Assembly: GCF_900108405.1 (NCBI RefSeq)
Contig: NZ_FNXG01000002.1
Span: 124,001 to 188,000 of the forward strand
From: Paracoccus alkenifer
GTDB lineage: Bacteria > Pseudomonadota > Alphaproteobacteria > Rhodobacterales > Rhodobacteraceae
DNA length: 64,000 bases
Reading direction: 5' to 3'
Part shown: piece by piece, positions 28,886 through 41,359 of the stretch
How the letters are laid out: every line of letters starts with the position of its first letter
Position numbering within the stretch: the first letter of the stretch is position 1
Position numbers and translations under genes: made by a program
The notes under the pieces: model-generated
What the model saw: the letters and a program-made list of their open reading frames with translations, nothing else
Databases searched by the model: none
What the model was told of the DNA's origin: nothing

Positions 28886-29326
28886 ATGAAATCCCTAAAG
28901 AAAAAACGCCGCGTCCAGGTTCTGATCGCCACTGCCGTGGCCTTGATGATCGCGACCGTGCTGATCGGCTATGGGTTCCGCGACGGGATCAACCTGTATC
29001 GCTCGCCCAGCGAACTGGCCGACAGGCCGCCCGCCGTCGGCGAGGTGTTCCGGCTGGGCGGCATGGTCGAGGAAGGCTCGCTGATTCGGGGCGAGGGCAC
29101 CACGGTCAGCTTTTCGGTCACCGACGGCGGCGACAGGGTGCAGGTCAGCTTTACCGGCGTGCTGCCCGATCTGTTCGCCGAAAATTCGGGCATGATCGGC
29201 ACCGGCCAGATGGTTGACGGCGTGTTCGTCGCCAACGAGATCCTGGCCAAGCACGACGAAGATTACATGCCGCGCGAGCTGGCCGATTCGCTTGAGCAGC
29301 ATTCCTATCAGGCGCCGAACAGCTGA
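28886..29326 (+). CDS. ccmE: Cytochrome c maturation protein CcmE (heme chaperone)
   Basis: The 146-residue periplasmic heme chaperone that takes heme from CcmABCD and hands it to CcmF/H for attachment to apocytochrome c. A single N-terminal membrane anchor spans residues 10-30 after a KKKRR start. The heme-binding His is H123 in LAKHDEDY, with the usual Tyr four residues on (Y127). An OB-fold beta barrel fills the middle. ccmF and ccmH follow, but an endolysin-holin pair lies in between. Confidence 0.96.
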   Translation: MKSLKKKRRVQVLIATAVALMIATVLIGYGFRDGINLYRSPSELADRPPAVGEVFRLGGMVEEGSLIRGEGTTVSFSVTDGGDRVQVSFTGVLPDLFAENSGMIGTGQMVDGVFVANEILAKHDEDYMPRELADSLEQHSYQAPNS

Positions 29327-29366
29327 TGCGGGGCGGCCGGCCGGCGCCCTCGCAACGCACGACGGG

Positions 29367-29382
29367 TTAACGAAAGCTTAAC
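29367..29382 (+). promoter_or_regulatory. Perfect CtrA-type box before the endolysin-holin genes
   Basis: TTAA, seven bases, TTAAC exactly matches the CtrA consensus and sits in a longer palindrome (GGGTTAA...TTAACCC). It lies 44 bases before the endolysin start codon, in the -35 position expected for a CtrA-activated promoter. In Rhodobacter capsulatus CtrA is needed for gene transfer agent expression and release, which fits the genes downstream. Confidence 0.75.
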
Positions 29383-29425
29383 CCGCCCGCGCAACCCTGC
29401 CGCTCTTGGACGAAAGGGGGCAGGG

Positions 29426-30037
29426 ATGCAGACAGTCGAACAGCTCGCGGCCGCGATCGTGGCGCGCGAAGGGGGGTATGTGAACGACCCCGACGACCCC
29501 GGCGGGGCCACGAATTTCGGGGTGACCATCGGGACCATGCGCAGCCTTGGGCTGGACCTGAACGGCGACGGGCGCGTGGATGCGGCGGATGTCCGCAAGC
29601 TGGATCGCGCGCAGGCGGCGCAGATCTATATCGAGCATTATTTCCGCAAGCCCCGGCTGGACCGCCTGCCGCCGGCGCTGCACGCCAGCGTCTTTGACAT
29701 GCAGGTGAACGCCGGCGCCAATGCGGTCAAGATCCTGCAACGGCTGGTCGCGCGCATGGGTTTCGCCTGTGCCGACGACGGCATCGTCGGCCCAAAGACC
29801 GAAGCTGCCGCGACCGCCGCCGCCGCCGCCGCGCCCGCTCATATCGCCGACGCCTACGGAATCGCGCGGCGCAATTACTATTACGCGCTTGCCGACGCAC
29901 GCGCCGCCAGCCGAAAATACGCCCGCCGCAAGGATGGCGGCAAGGGCGGCTGGATCACCCGCGCCGAGGAATTCATCTCGGCCCGCTATCACCTGACCGA
30001 CGCGCAGCACAGGGAAAGGACCGCCTCATGGGCCTGA
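29426..30037 (+). CDS. GH108 N-acetylmuramidase (endolysin) of the GTA lysis type
   Basis: A 203-residue peptidoglycan hydrolase of glycoside hydrolase family 108. The catalytic glutamate is probably E15 in VAREGGYVNDPDDPGGATNF. A 12-residue EF-hand-like loop follows at 44-55 (D44, N46, D48, D52, D55), suggesting calcium binding. A peptidoglycan-binding-like second half starts near residue 90 (VFDMQVNAGANAVKILQRL). There is no signal peptide, so access to the wall needs the holin encoded next, which overlaps by ten bases. This pair resembles the lysis genes of the Rhodobacter gene transfer agent, which lie apart from its capsid genes. Confidence 0.9.
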   Translation: MQTVEQLAAAIVAREGGYVNDPDDPGGATNFGVTIGTMRSLGLDLNGDGRVDAADVRKLDRAQAAQIYIEHYFRKPRLDRLPPALHASVFDMQVNAGANAVKILQRLVARMGFACADDGIVGPKTEAAATAAAAAAPAHIADAYGIARRNYYYALADARAASRKYARRKDGGKGGWITRAEEFISARYHLTDAQHRERTASWA

Positions 30038-30588
30038 TCGAGCGACTGAAAGACCGCAGCCAGCAGGTTTCCTCGGCGGCCGAGGCTGCCTCGCGTGCGG
30101 CAAAAATCCTGGGCGTGGGCAAGGCCGCGGTCCGGCCCGAGACCGCTGACGCGATTGCCCGGATCGAGGCCGAGTTCGCCCGCGGGGGCTTTGACGGGCT
30201 GGTGAACGGGCTGAACCGCCTGCCGCGCCCGCTGCTGATGCTGGGGGCGGTGGCGGTCGGCGCCTATGCGATGCTGGATCCCGCAGGATTTGCCGCGCGG
30301 GCGCAGGCGCTGGCCGGGATGCCCGAGCCGCTGTGGTGGCTGTCGGGTGCGATGCTGGGGCTGCATTTCATCGGGCGCGAGGGGCATTACTGGCGCAACC
30401 GCCTGCGCGGAATTGCGGATACGCCAGAGCTGCCGGTTGCGCCCGACGCCGGGGCGGCGGGTCCGGACCAGCCTGCGGTCGCGCCCGCGCCCGAGCCGCC
30501 GGTGGTCGCGGTGCCGCAGGGCGACGGCTTTGCCGATAATGCGGCGCTGCGGGACTGGGCGGCCGCAGCAGCAGCGGCGGCGCGCTGA
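30028..30588 (+). CDS. Holin-family protein
   Basis: A 186-residue membrane protein. After an amphipathic, charged N-terminal region (1-60) come two hydrophobic segments, at about 66-88 and 101-117, with a short Ala- and Pro-containing loop between, then an Ala/Pro-rich tail. This matches the holin family paired with GH108 enzymes in Rhodobacterales, including the gene transfer agent lysis cassette. Its start lies inside the end of the endolysin gene, so the two are co-translated. It should form pores that let the endolysin reach the wall. Confidence 0.85.
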   Translation: MGLIERLKDRSQQVSSAAEAASRAAKILGVGKAAVRPETADAIARIEAEFARGGFDGLVNGLNRLPRPLLMLGAVAVGAYAMLDPAGFAARAQALAGMPEPLWWLSGAMLGLHFIGREGHYWRNRLRGIADTPELPVAPDAGAAGPDQPAVAPAPEPPVVAVPQGDGFADNAALRDWAAAAAAAAR

Positions 30589-30603
30589 CGGCAGCGTCGC
30601 GAT

Positions 30604-30670
30604 GGGGGGCGTCTGCCCCCCGTTGCCTATGGCAACTCCCCCCGAGGATATTTGGGACCGCCCGAAGATC
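30604..30670 (-). repeat. Intergenic repeat copy after the holin gene
   Basis: GGGGGGC/GCCCCCC stem at 30604-30621, then TGCC...GGCA, then the core CCGAGGATATTTGGGACCGC. The same GGGACCGCCCGAA ending occurs in the copy at 38158-38213, so these two form a subgroup. A second stem, GCCGGCTC/GAGCCGGC, follows directly after it. Confidence 0.7.
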
Positions 30671-30806
30671 GCCGGCTCTGTGAAGGAGGAGCCGGCGGGC
30701 GAGGGGTGTTGACGGGGCTGTGACAACGGGCCTCGCAGGCGGGGCTGGTGGCGCCGCCGCGCAGGGCTTAGTCTGACCCCCGGTTCCAACGCTGGGGGTT
30801 ATTCGT

Positions 30807-32768
30807 ATGGTTGCCGAAATCGGGCATTTCGCGCTGATCCTTGCGCTGGGAATCGCGCTGTTCCAGACCGTGGTGCCGATGCTGGGCGCCGCACGCGGGC
30901 AGGCCGCATGGATGGACAGCGCCCGCCCCGCCGCCGTCGCGCAATTCGGGCTGCTGGCGATTTCCTTTGCGGCGCTGACGTTTTCCTTTGTCACCTCGGA
31001 TTTCAGCGTGGCGCTGGTCTATGAAAACAGCCACTCGGCCAAGCCCATGCTTTACAAGGTTACCGGCGTTTGGGGGAACCACGAAGGTTCGATGCTGCTG
31101 TGGGTGCTGATCCTGGCGCTGTTCGGCGCTGCTGCGGCGGTATTCGGCGAACATCTGCCGCCGGGGCTGCGCGCAAGGGTGCTGTCGGTGCAGGGCGCGA
31201 TCGGGGCGGCGTTTCTGGGGTTCATCGTGTTCACCTCGAACCCGTTTGCGCGGATGCCGCTGCCGGCATTTGACGGGCGCGACCTGAACCCGCTGTTGCA
31301 AGACCCCGGGTTGGCGTTCCATCCGCCGTTTCTTTACCTTGGCTATGTCGGGCTTTCGATGTCGTTCAGCTTTGCGGTGGCCGCGCTGATCGAGGGGCGG
31401 GTGGACGCGGCCTGGGCGCGCTGGGTGCGGCCGTGGACGCTGGCGGCCTGGGTGTTTCTGACCATCGGCATCGCGCTGGGGTCGTGGTGGGCCTATTACG
31501 AGCTGGGCTGGGGCGGGTTCTGGTTCTGGGATCCGGTGGAAAACGCCAGCTTCATGCCTTGGCTGTTCGCCGCGGCACTGCTGCATTCCGCCATCGTCGT
31601 GGAAAAGCGCGAGACCCTGAAAAGCTGGACCATCCTGCTGGCCATCGTTGCCTTTGGGTTTTCGCTGATCGGCACCTTTATCGTGCGCTCGGGGGTGATC
31701 ACCTCGGTCCACAGCTTTGCCAGCGACCCGGCGCGGGGCGTGTTCATCCTGGCGATCCTGGCGCTGTTCATGGGGGGCGCGCTGACGCTGTTTGCCGCCC
31801 GCGCGGGCGCGATGACCGCCAAGGGCGTGTTCTCGCCCGTTTCGCGCGAAGGGGCGTTGCTGCTCAACAACATGCTGCTGGCGGTGGCCTCGCTGGTGGT
31901 GTTCATCGGCACGATCTGGCCGCTGGTGGCCGAGATGTTCTGGGCCCGCAAGCTGTCGGTGGGGGCGCCGTTCTTCAACCAGGCGTTCACGCCCTTCATG
32001 GTGGTGCTGGCCATCGCGCTGCCCATCGGCGCCATCCTGCCGTGGAAACGCGGCAAGCTGGGCCGGGCCGCGCGCACGCTGGTGCCGGCGATGCTGCTGG
32101 CGGTGGCGGTGGCGGCGCTGACCTATGCGGTCTCGACCGGCAACAGCGGGCTGGCGGTGGTCGGCGCGGCGCTGGGGACGTGGCTGGTCGCCGGCGCCGC
32201 GGTCGACATCTGGCAACGCGCCGGCGGGCAGGCCGGGCGGCTGGCGCGGCTGCCGCGCGCCGACTGGGGCCGGGTGGTGGCCCATGCCGGGCTGGGCGTG
32301 ACCTTTATCGGGATCAGCCTGCTGATGGCCTGGTCGATCGAGGATATCCGCGTCGCGCGCGAGGGCGAAAGCTTTGAGGTGGCCGGCTACCGGATCACCC
32401 TTGTCGATGTCTCGGACGTGCCGGGGCCGAACTATACCTCGACCACCGCCACCATGCGGGTGGAACGGGACGGGCGGCAGGTGGCGATGCTGCATCCCGA
32501 AAAGCGGGTGTATCCGGTGCAGTCGATGCCGACGACCGAGGCTTCGATCCGCTCGTCCTTCTTTGGCGACATCTATCTGGTGATCGGCGATGAACAGCAG
32601 GGCGGCGGCTGGGCGGTGCGCAGCTATATCAAGCCCTTTGCGATGTGGCTGTGGCTGGGCTGCGGGCTGATGGCGCTGGGCGGGCTGATCAGCCTGACCG
32701 ACCGGCGCTGGCGGGTGGCGGTCTCGGCCCGCCGGGCCGCACCCGCGCGCGCGGTGCCCGCGGAATGA
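30807..32768 (+). CDS. ccmF: Heme lyase CcmF
   Basis: A 653-residue polytopic inner-membrane protein with about 15 helices, the core of the heme lyase that attaches heme from CcmE to the CXXCH site of apocytochromes c. The WWD heme-handling motif is clear at about 232-250 (ELGWGGFWFWDPVENASF). Conserved periplasmic and membrane His residues flank it (HEG near residue 92). ccmH starts four bases before its stop, so the two are coupled. Upstream lie the holin gene and an intergenic repeat. Confidence 0.96.
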   Translation: MVAEIGHFALILALGIALFQTVVPMLGAARGQAAWMDSARPAAVAQFGLLAISFAALTFSFVTSDFSVALVYENSHSAKPMLYKVTGVWGNHEGSMLLWVLILALFGAAAAVFGEHLPPGLRARVLSVQGAIGAAFLGFIVFTSNPFARMPLPAFDGRDLNPLLQDPGLAFHPPFLYLGYVGLSMSFSFAVAALIEGRVDAAWARWVRPWTLAAWVFLTIGIALGSWWAYYELGWGGFWFWDPVENASFMPWLFAAALLHSAIVVEKRETLKSWTILLAIVAFGFSLIGTFIVRSGVITSVHSFASDPARGVFILAILALFMGGALTLFAARAGAMTAKGVFSPVSREGALLLNNMLLAVASLVVFIGTIWPLVAEMFWARKLSVGAPFFNQAFTPFMVVLAIALPIGAILPWKRGKLGRAARTLVPAMLLAVAVAALTYAVSTGNSGLAVVGAALGTWLVAGAAVDIWQRAGGQAGRLARLPRADWGRVVAHAGLGVTFIGISLLMAWSIEDIRVAREGESFEVAGYRITLVDVSDVPGPNYTSTTATMRVERDGRQVAMLHPEKRVYPVQSMPTTEASIRSSFFGDIYLVIGDEQQGGGWAVRSYIKPFAMWLWLGCGLMALGGLISLTDRRWRVAVSARRAAPARAVPAE

Positions 32769-33250
32769 GCGCGCGTCTGCAAGGCGTGCGGCTGGCGCTG
32801 GCGGTGCTGGCGCTGGGGATCGCGCAGGGGGCATGGGCGGTGCAGCCCGACGAGGTGCTGGCCGACCCGGCGCTGGAACACCGCGCCCGCCAGATCGGGC
32901 AGGTGCTGCGCTGCCCGGTCTGCCAGGGCGAAAACATCGACGAATCGAACGCCGCGATCAGCCGCGACCTGCGGCTTTACGTGCGCGAGCGGCTGGTCGA
33001 GGGCGACAGCGATACGCAGGTGATCCGGGCCGTCACCGACCGCTACGGCGAATATGTGCTGTTCGAGCCGCGGGCCGAGGGCGCGAACCTTATCCTCTAT
33101 TGGGCCGGGCCGCTGATGGCGCTGGTCGCGGCCATCGTCGCGTTCCTGTTCCTGCGCGCCCGCCGCCCCGAGGCCGCGCCCGCCCCCCCGGTGCTGACGG
33201 ATGAGGAACGCGCCCGGCTGGAGGCGCTGATGCGCGATCAGGACAGCTGA
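32765..33250 (+). CDS. ccmH: Cytochrome c maturation thiol oxidoreductase CcmH
   Basis: A 161-residue protein with a signal peptide (1-25, QGAWA-V), a redox CPVC motif (C50, C53 in LRCPVCQGENIDESNA), and a C-terminal membrane helix (about 112-132). It reduces or docks apocytochrome cysteines for CcmF. This is the short form; the TPR part (CcmI) is not next to it. Its ATG overlaps the ccmF stop. Confidence 0.95.
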   Translation: MSARLQGVRLALAVLALGIAQGAWAVQPDEVLADPALEHRARQIGQVLRCPVCQGENIDESNAAISRDLRLYVRERLVEGDSDTQVIRAVTDRYGEYVLFEPRAEGANLILYWAGPLMALVAAIVAFLFLRARRPEAAPAPPVLTDEERARLEALMRDQDS

Positions 33251-33252
33251 AG

Positions 33253-33915
33253 TCAGGACAGCTGACGAAAGCGCGTCTCGGCGTTGCGGTTGTCGAAAAA
33301 CGGCACGCTCAGCGGCACCGACAGCGGGCCGGGGCCGGCCTCGCACACCATCTGCGCGACCTCGGCCAGCACCACCTCGGTGATGAAGGGCAGGTCCAGC
33401 GCGCGCGCCTCGGCCAGCGGCACCCAGTGCAGGTGGCTCAGCTCGTCGCAGGCGGCCGAGAAATCATCACGATCGCCGATGATGTTGCGCGCGTCGATCA
33501 GGAAGAATCGCGCGTCAAAGCGGCGCGGCCGTCCGGGGGGCGTGATGGCGCGGAACACGAACAGCAGCGGATCGTCGGCGCTGGGCGCCAGTTGCAGGCC
33601 GGTTTCCTCGGCCATCTCGCGCAGCGCGGCGCCGGCCAGCGCGTCGGGGTTGATGGCGGCGGCCGTCACCGGATGCGCCGCCAGCCGGGCGCGGCAGGCG
33701 TCCGACAGCGCGTCGCGCAGCGGGTGTTCGTCGCCCGGATCCACCGCGCCGCCGGGAAACACGTATTTCGACGGCATGAAGGCCGCGCCGGCGCCGCGCA
33801 TCCCCATCAGCACCGACGGCCCGTCGCTGCGGTCGCGGTCGATCAGGACCACGGTCGAGGCGTCGCGGATCCGGTCGGGGGCCGGCTTGCCGGGTGCAAG
33901 CGGCGTGTCGGTCAT
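33253..33915 (-). CDS. Nudix hydrolase with a split Nudix box
   Basis: A 220-residue hydrolase. The Nudix motif is interrupted: GGAVDPGDEHP near residue 53 is followed by about 35 extra residues before AALREMAEETGL. An insertion inside the Nudix box is known in NUDT19-like coenzyme A diphosphatases, so CoA or acyl-CoA cleavage is a reasonable guess, not shown here. Start chosen at MTDTPLAPGK; its ATG overlaps the stop of the DUF983 gene (ATGA). The 3' end abuts ccmH on the other strand. Confidence 0.88.
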   Translation of the reverse strand: MTDTPLAPGKPAPDRIRDASTVVLIDRDRSDGPSVLMGMRGAGAAFMPSKYVFPGGAVDPGDEHPLRDALSDACRARLAAHPVTAAAINPDALAGAALREMAEETGLQLAPSADDPLLFVFRAITPPGRPRRFDARFFLIDARNIIGDRDDFSAACDELSHLHWVPLAEARALDLPFITEVVLAEVAQMVCEAGPGPLSVPLSVPFFDNRNAETRFRQLS

Positions 33916-34322
33916 GGCTCGGGCGCCCGGTCGGGCTGACCCCCGAAACCATGCATCCGCTTGGCCCACTGCATCCCCACGAACCCGCCCTTGATGATCG
34001 GCAGCAGGATCAGCGAGGCCACCAGCGAGCCGCTGAGGAACGTCGCCACCAGCATCCCCGTCGACGGGCGGTAGAGCAGATAGGTCGCCAGCAGCAGCGC
34101 CGTCGCGATATGCGAGACGATGAGGATGGTCAGATAGGCCGGCCCGTCGTCGGCGCGGTGGTGATGCAGTGCCTCGCCGCAGCCGCTGCAATGGTCCTTG
34201 ACCCGCAGATAGCCGGTGAACATTCGCGCATCGCCACAGGACGGGCAGCGCCCCGAGGCGCCGCGCCGCATCGCTTCCCCAAGGGGTCGGTCGGGGGTCG
34301 CCGGATCGCTGAGTGCAGTCAT
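33912..34322 (-). CDS. DUF983 zinc-ribbon membrane protein
   Basis: A 136-residue protein with an N-terminal zinc ribbon (C26, C29, C45, C48: CPSCGDARMF and CSGCGEAL) followed by two transmembrane helices (about 62-80 and 88-108). This is the DUF983 pattern common in alphaproteobacteria. Function is unknown; in some genomes it lies near cytochrome oxidase assembly genes. The start follows AAGGGATGAC. It is translationally coupled with the Nudix gene. Confidence 0.88.
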   Translation of the reverse strand: MTALSDPATPDRPLGEAMRRGASGRCPSCGDARMFTGYLRVKDHCSGCGEALHHHRADDGPAYLTILIVSHIATALLLATYLLYRPSTGMLVATFLSGSLVASLILLPIIKGGFVGMQWAKRMHGFGGQPDRAPEP

Positions 34323-34429
34323 GTCATCCCTTCGGAATTGCCTTGGCAGGAAAGATAGGGACTGACCGCGCCGGACGCCACCGCCATCTGCAACATTTCG
34401 CCGCATGGGTGCAGGGGCGGGGCCGTATC

Positions 34430-34466
34430 GGGGCGCTGCCCCGGGATATTTAAGGCAAGATGAAAG
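34430..34466 (-). repeat. Intergenic repeat copy between DUF983 and eno
   Basis: A short GGGGC/GCCCC stem followed by CCGGGATATTTAAGGCAAGA and TGAAAG. It is a type A copy with AA in place of GG. On the minus strand it is about 90 bases past the eno stop, in the same sense as eno. Confidence 0.72.
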
Positions 34467-34555
34467 GACGCGGGCCGCGAGGGCAGCAGCCGGGCGCAAG
34501 TGCTGGCGAGGCCGCAGGAAGGGGGCGCCCGGCGTGCGGCCGCCCCGGTTGCGGC

Positions 34556-36674
<2,119 letters not shown>

Positions 36675-36691
36675 GGTTTTTCCCCGTCGGG

Positions 36692-38104
36692 TCAGGTGCC
36701 GCAATAGGTGACGCGGACTTCCTGTCCCGGCGCGGGCGGATCGGCCAGATCGGCCCAGTCCGGGCGGTCGTCAAAGGGCTGGGTCACCGCCGCGACCAGC
36801 CGGTGAAAGGGCGCGAAATCGCCCCCCAGCCCGGCGTCGATTGCCTGCTGGATACGGTGGTTGCGGGGGATGCGGGCGGGGTTGGCACTGGCCGCAAGCG
36901 CAGGATCGGGGCCGCGCGCCTGCCAGTCCCGCGCCCAGGCGTCAAAGGCGGCGGGGTCGCGGAACTCGTCGCGCGCGGCGCCGGTGGCCAGCCCGCGGAA
37001 TACCCGGGTGAAATCGGCCTGCTGCGCGGCCATCAGCGCCAGCAGCCGCTCGATCAGCGCCCGGTCGGATTCACCGGGCTGCGCCAGCCCCAGCTTGGCA
37101 CCAAAGCGCCGCAGCCACGCAGCATCGTATAGCGCGGGAAAACCGTGGACGATGCGGGTCGCGTCGGGGACCGCCGCATCGGCATCGCCCATCAGCGGCA
37201 GCAGGCAAGACGCCAGCTGCGCAAGGTTCCACACCGCCACATGCGGCTGTTCCGACCACGCATAGCGCCCCGCCCGGTCGATCGAGGAAAACACGCGGTC
37301 CGGATCGAACCCGTCCATGAAGGCGCAAGGGCCATAGTCGATGGTTTCACCCGATACGGCCATGTTGTCGGTGTTCATCACCCCGTGGATGAACCCCAGC
37401 GCCATCCATTGCGCGATGGTTTCAGCCTGCGCCGCCACCACGCGCTCCAGCAGCTGCATGGGGGAGTCCGCGTCGGGATAGTGGCGGGCGATCACATGCT
37501 CGGCCAGCGCCCGCAGCCGCTCGACATCGCCGCGGATCGCGAAGAACTCGAACGTGCCGACCCGGATATGGCTGGAGGCCACGCGGGTCAGCACCGCGCC
37601 GGGCAGGGCGGTCTCGCGCCACACGGTTTCGCCGGTCAGGGCGGCGGCAAGGGCGCGGGTGGTGGGGACGCCGGCGGCGGCCATGAACTCGCTGACCGCA
37701 TATTCGCGCAGCACCGGACCCAGCCACGACCGCCCGTCGCCGCGGCGCGAAAACGGGGTGGGGCCGGAGCCTTTCAGTTGCAGGTCGAAACGCGCCCCGT
37801 CGGGGGCCACCACCTCGCCCAGCAGCACCGCGCGCCCGTCGCCCAGCTGCGGCGACAGCCCGCCGAACTGGTGGCCGGCGTAAGCCTGCGCGATGGGCTC
37901 CGCCCCCGGCGGCGCGGCATTGCCCGCCACCATCGCCAGCCCCTGCGGGCCGCGCAGCCAGTCCGGGTCGATCCCCAGCCGCCGGGCCAGCGTCTCGTTC
38001 ACCGCGATCAGCGCTGGTCCCTGCACCGGGGTCGGCGCGGTCCGCGTGTAGAAGCCGGCGCCGAGCCGGGCATAGGAATTGTCAAAGGCGATGGGCTGGG
38101 TCAT
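36692..38104 (-). CDS. selO: Protein adenylyltransferase SelO (YdiU)
   Basis: A 470-residue pseudokinase-fold enzyme that transfers AMP to Ser, Thr or Tyr of target proteins, linked to redox stress. The family start [20 protein letters not shown] is clear, as are [16 protein letters not shown] near residue 81 and the metal and catalytic segment [20 protein letters not shown] near 240. The bacterial form lacks the selenocysteine of the animal protein. An ATG nine bases upstream is an alternative start. It is divergent from obgE; an intergenic repeat lies between. Confidence 0.93.
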   Translation of the reverse strand: MTQPIAFDNSYARLGAGFYTRTAPTPVQGPALIAVNETLARRLGIDPDWLRGPQGLAMVAGNAAPPGAEPIAQAYAGHQFGGLSPQLGDGRAVLLGEVVAPDGARFDLQLKGSGPTPFSRRGDGRSWLGPVLREYAVSEFMAAAGVPTTRALAAALTGETVWRETALPGAVLTRVASSHIRVGTFEFFAIRGDVERLRALAEHVIARHYPDADSPMQLLERVVAAQAETIAQWMALGFIHGVMNTDNMAVSGETIDYGPCAFMDGFDPDRVFSSIDRAGRYAWSEQPHVAVWNLAQLASCLLPLMGDADAAVPDATRIVHGFPALYDAAWLRRFGAKLGLAQPGESDRALIERLLALMAAQQADFTRVFRGLATGAARDEFRDPAAFDAWARDWQARGPDPALAASANPARIPRNHRIQQAIDAGLGGDFAPFHRLVAAVTQPFDDRPDWADLADPPAPGQEVRVTYCGT

Positions 38105-38139
38105 TCCGACCATGTGGGTAAAGCGGCCGCGGATTGTAA

Positions 38140-40445
<2,306 letters not shown>

Positions 40446-40454
40446 TCCGCCGCA

Positions 40455-40517
40455 GGGGGGCTGTCTGCCCCCCATTGCCTGCGGCAATTCCCCCCGAGGA
40501 TATTTGCGGACAGAAGA
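40455..40517 (-). repeat. Intergenic repeat copy after proB
   Basis: GGGGGC/GCCCCC stem at 40456-40472, a TTGCC...GGCAA stem, then the core CCCCGAGGATATTTGCGGAC. It begins ten bases after the proB stop and resembles the copy at 30604. Confidence 0.72.
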
Positions 40518-40551
40518 GGCGCGCTGCGGCGGCCTTGTCTTTGCTGTGACA

Positions 40552-40608
40552 CGTCTTTGGTGTGAAAATATCCCGGGGATCGTCGTATACGACGATGGGG
40601 CTGGCCCC
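40552..40608 (+). repeat. Intergenic repeat copy with an 18-bp palindrome
   Basis: Opposite in orientation to the copy 35 bases before it. The tail CTTTGGTGTGAAAATATCCC is followed by GGGG and then ATCGTCGTATACGACGAT (40579-40596), a perfect 18-base palindrome that takes the place of the usual CCGGGGGC stem, then GGGGCTGGCCCC. Confidence 0.72.
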
Positions 40609-40620
40609 GCTGACTGCGGT

Positions 40621-41124
40621 TCAGGCGCGGCCGTAGGCCTCGGCCATGGCGATCTCGATCGCCTCTTGCGGCGAGGGCTGGCCCCAGCAGGCCAGTTGAA
40701 AGGCCGGGTAGAAACGTTCGCAGGATTCGATGGCGCGGCGGATCATGTGGTCGATCTGTTCGGTGCCGGCCACTGCCTCGCCCGCCAGCACCAGCCCGTA
40801 GCGCCACACCATCAGCCGCTGTTGCGTCCAATAGGTGAAGCTGCCGTCCCAGACCTCGTCATTGGCCAGGTTCAGCACCTCGTAAAGTGCGGGCATCCGC
40901 GCGTGGGGCGGATCCAGGTCGAAGCTGCACACCAGTCGCAGCATCTCTTCGCGCGGCGACCAGGCGAGGGTCAGCGAATAGTTGCGCCACTGGCCCTCGA
41001 CCGCCATGGCGATCTGGTCGTCGGCCAGCCGGTCGAAATCCCATGCGCGATGGGCCGCCACGGATTCCGCGATGTCGATGGGGTGAATCTCGTCGCTGTG
41101 GATGAAACGATCCAGCTGGGCCAT
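40621..41124 (-). CDS. YbjN-domain protein
   Basis: A 167-residue protein with the YbjN fold pattern: WRNYSLTLAWSPREEMLRLV near residue 58, VLNLANDEVWDGSFTYW near 95 and a final helix rich in acidic residues. In E. coli YbjN affects motility and stress; family members resemble type III secretion chaperones. Start set at MAQLDRFIHSDEIHP, with a GAGGCGAGCGG run before it. It converges with proB and is divergent from the ATP-grasp gene. Confidence 0.88.
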   Translation of the reverse strand: MAQLDRFIHSDEIHPIDIAESVAAHRAWDFDRLADDQIAMAVEGQWRNYSLTLAWSPREEMLRLVCSFDLDPPHARMPALYEVLNLANDEVWDGSFTYWTQQRLMVWRYGLVLAGEAVAGTEQIDHMIRRAIESCERFYPAFQLACWGQPSPQEAIEIAMAEAYGRA

Positions 41125-41181
41125 GTTCCGCTCGCCTCTGTCCCGGGTGGCGGGGTTTATCCCCAACCTGTTGTCACGCCC

Positions 41182-41187
41182 ACTATA
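41182..41187 (-). promoter_or_regulatory. Candidate -10 element of the ybjN gene
   Basis: TATAGT on the minus strand (five of six consensus bases), 58 bases before the YbjN start codon. No clear -35 is seen at 17 bases. Confidence 0.35.
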
Positions 41188-41194
41188 CCGCGAG

Positions 41195-41222
41195 TTCAGG
41201 GGCCTGCCTCATACCATATATT
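41195..41222 (+). promoter_or_regulatory. Candidate promoter of the ygiC-ygiB pair
   Basis: TTCAGG, 16 bases, TATATT in the AT-rich centre of the divergent region. TATATT is a good -10; the -35 is weak. The leader would be about 130 bases. Confidence 0.35.
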
Positions 41223-41359
41223 GGTCTGGCAGAATCGCGCGCGAAGTAAAGCGGAATTTGCGGGCCATGGCCGGCAGGCGGCGGAATTGCGCGGGCGCGG
41301 CTTGCATCATTCGTCCCCGCTTGCCACATCGGGGCGACCACAGGGGCAGGGACGACCGG

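Noticed and set aside
29426..30588. Endolysin-holin genes considered as a prophage remnant
   Set aside because: No integrase, portal, terminase, capsid or attachment repeat is near, and housekeeping ccm genes flank both sides; a GTA-type lysis cassette explains it better.
30768..32834. A minus-strand open frame of 688 codons
   Set aside because: It is antisense to ccmF and is made of Gln/His/Arg/Pro repeats.
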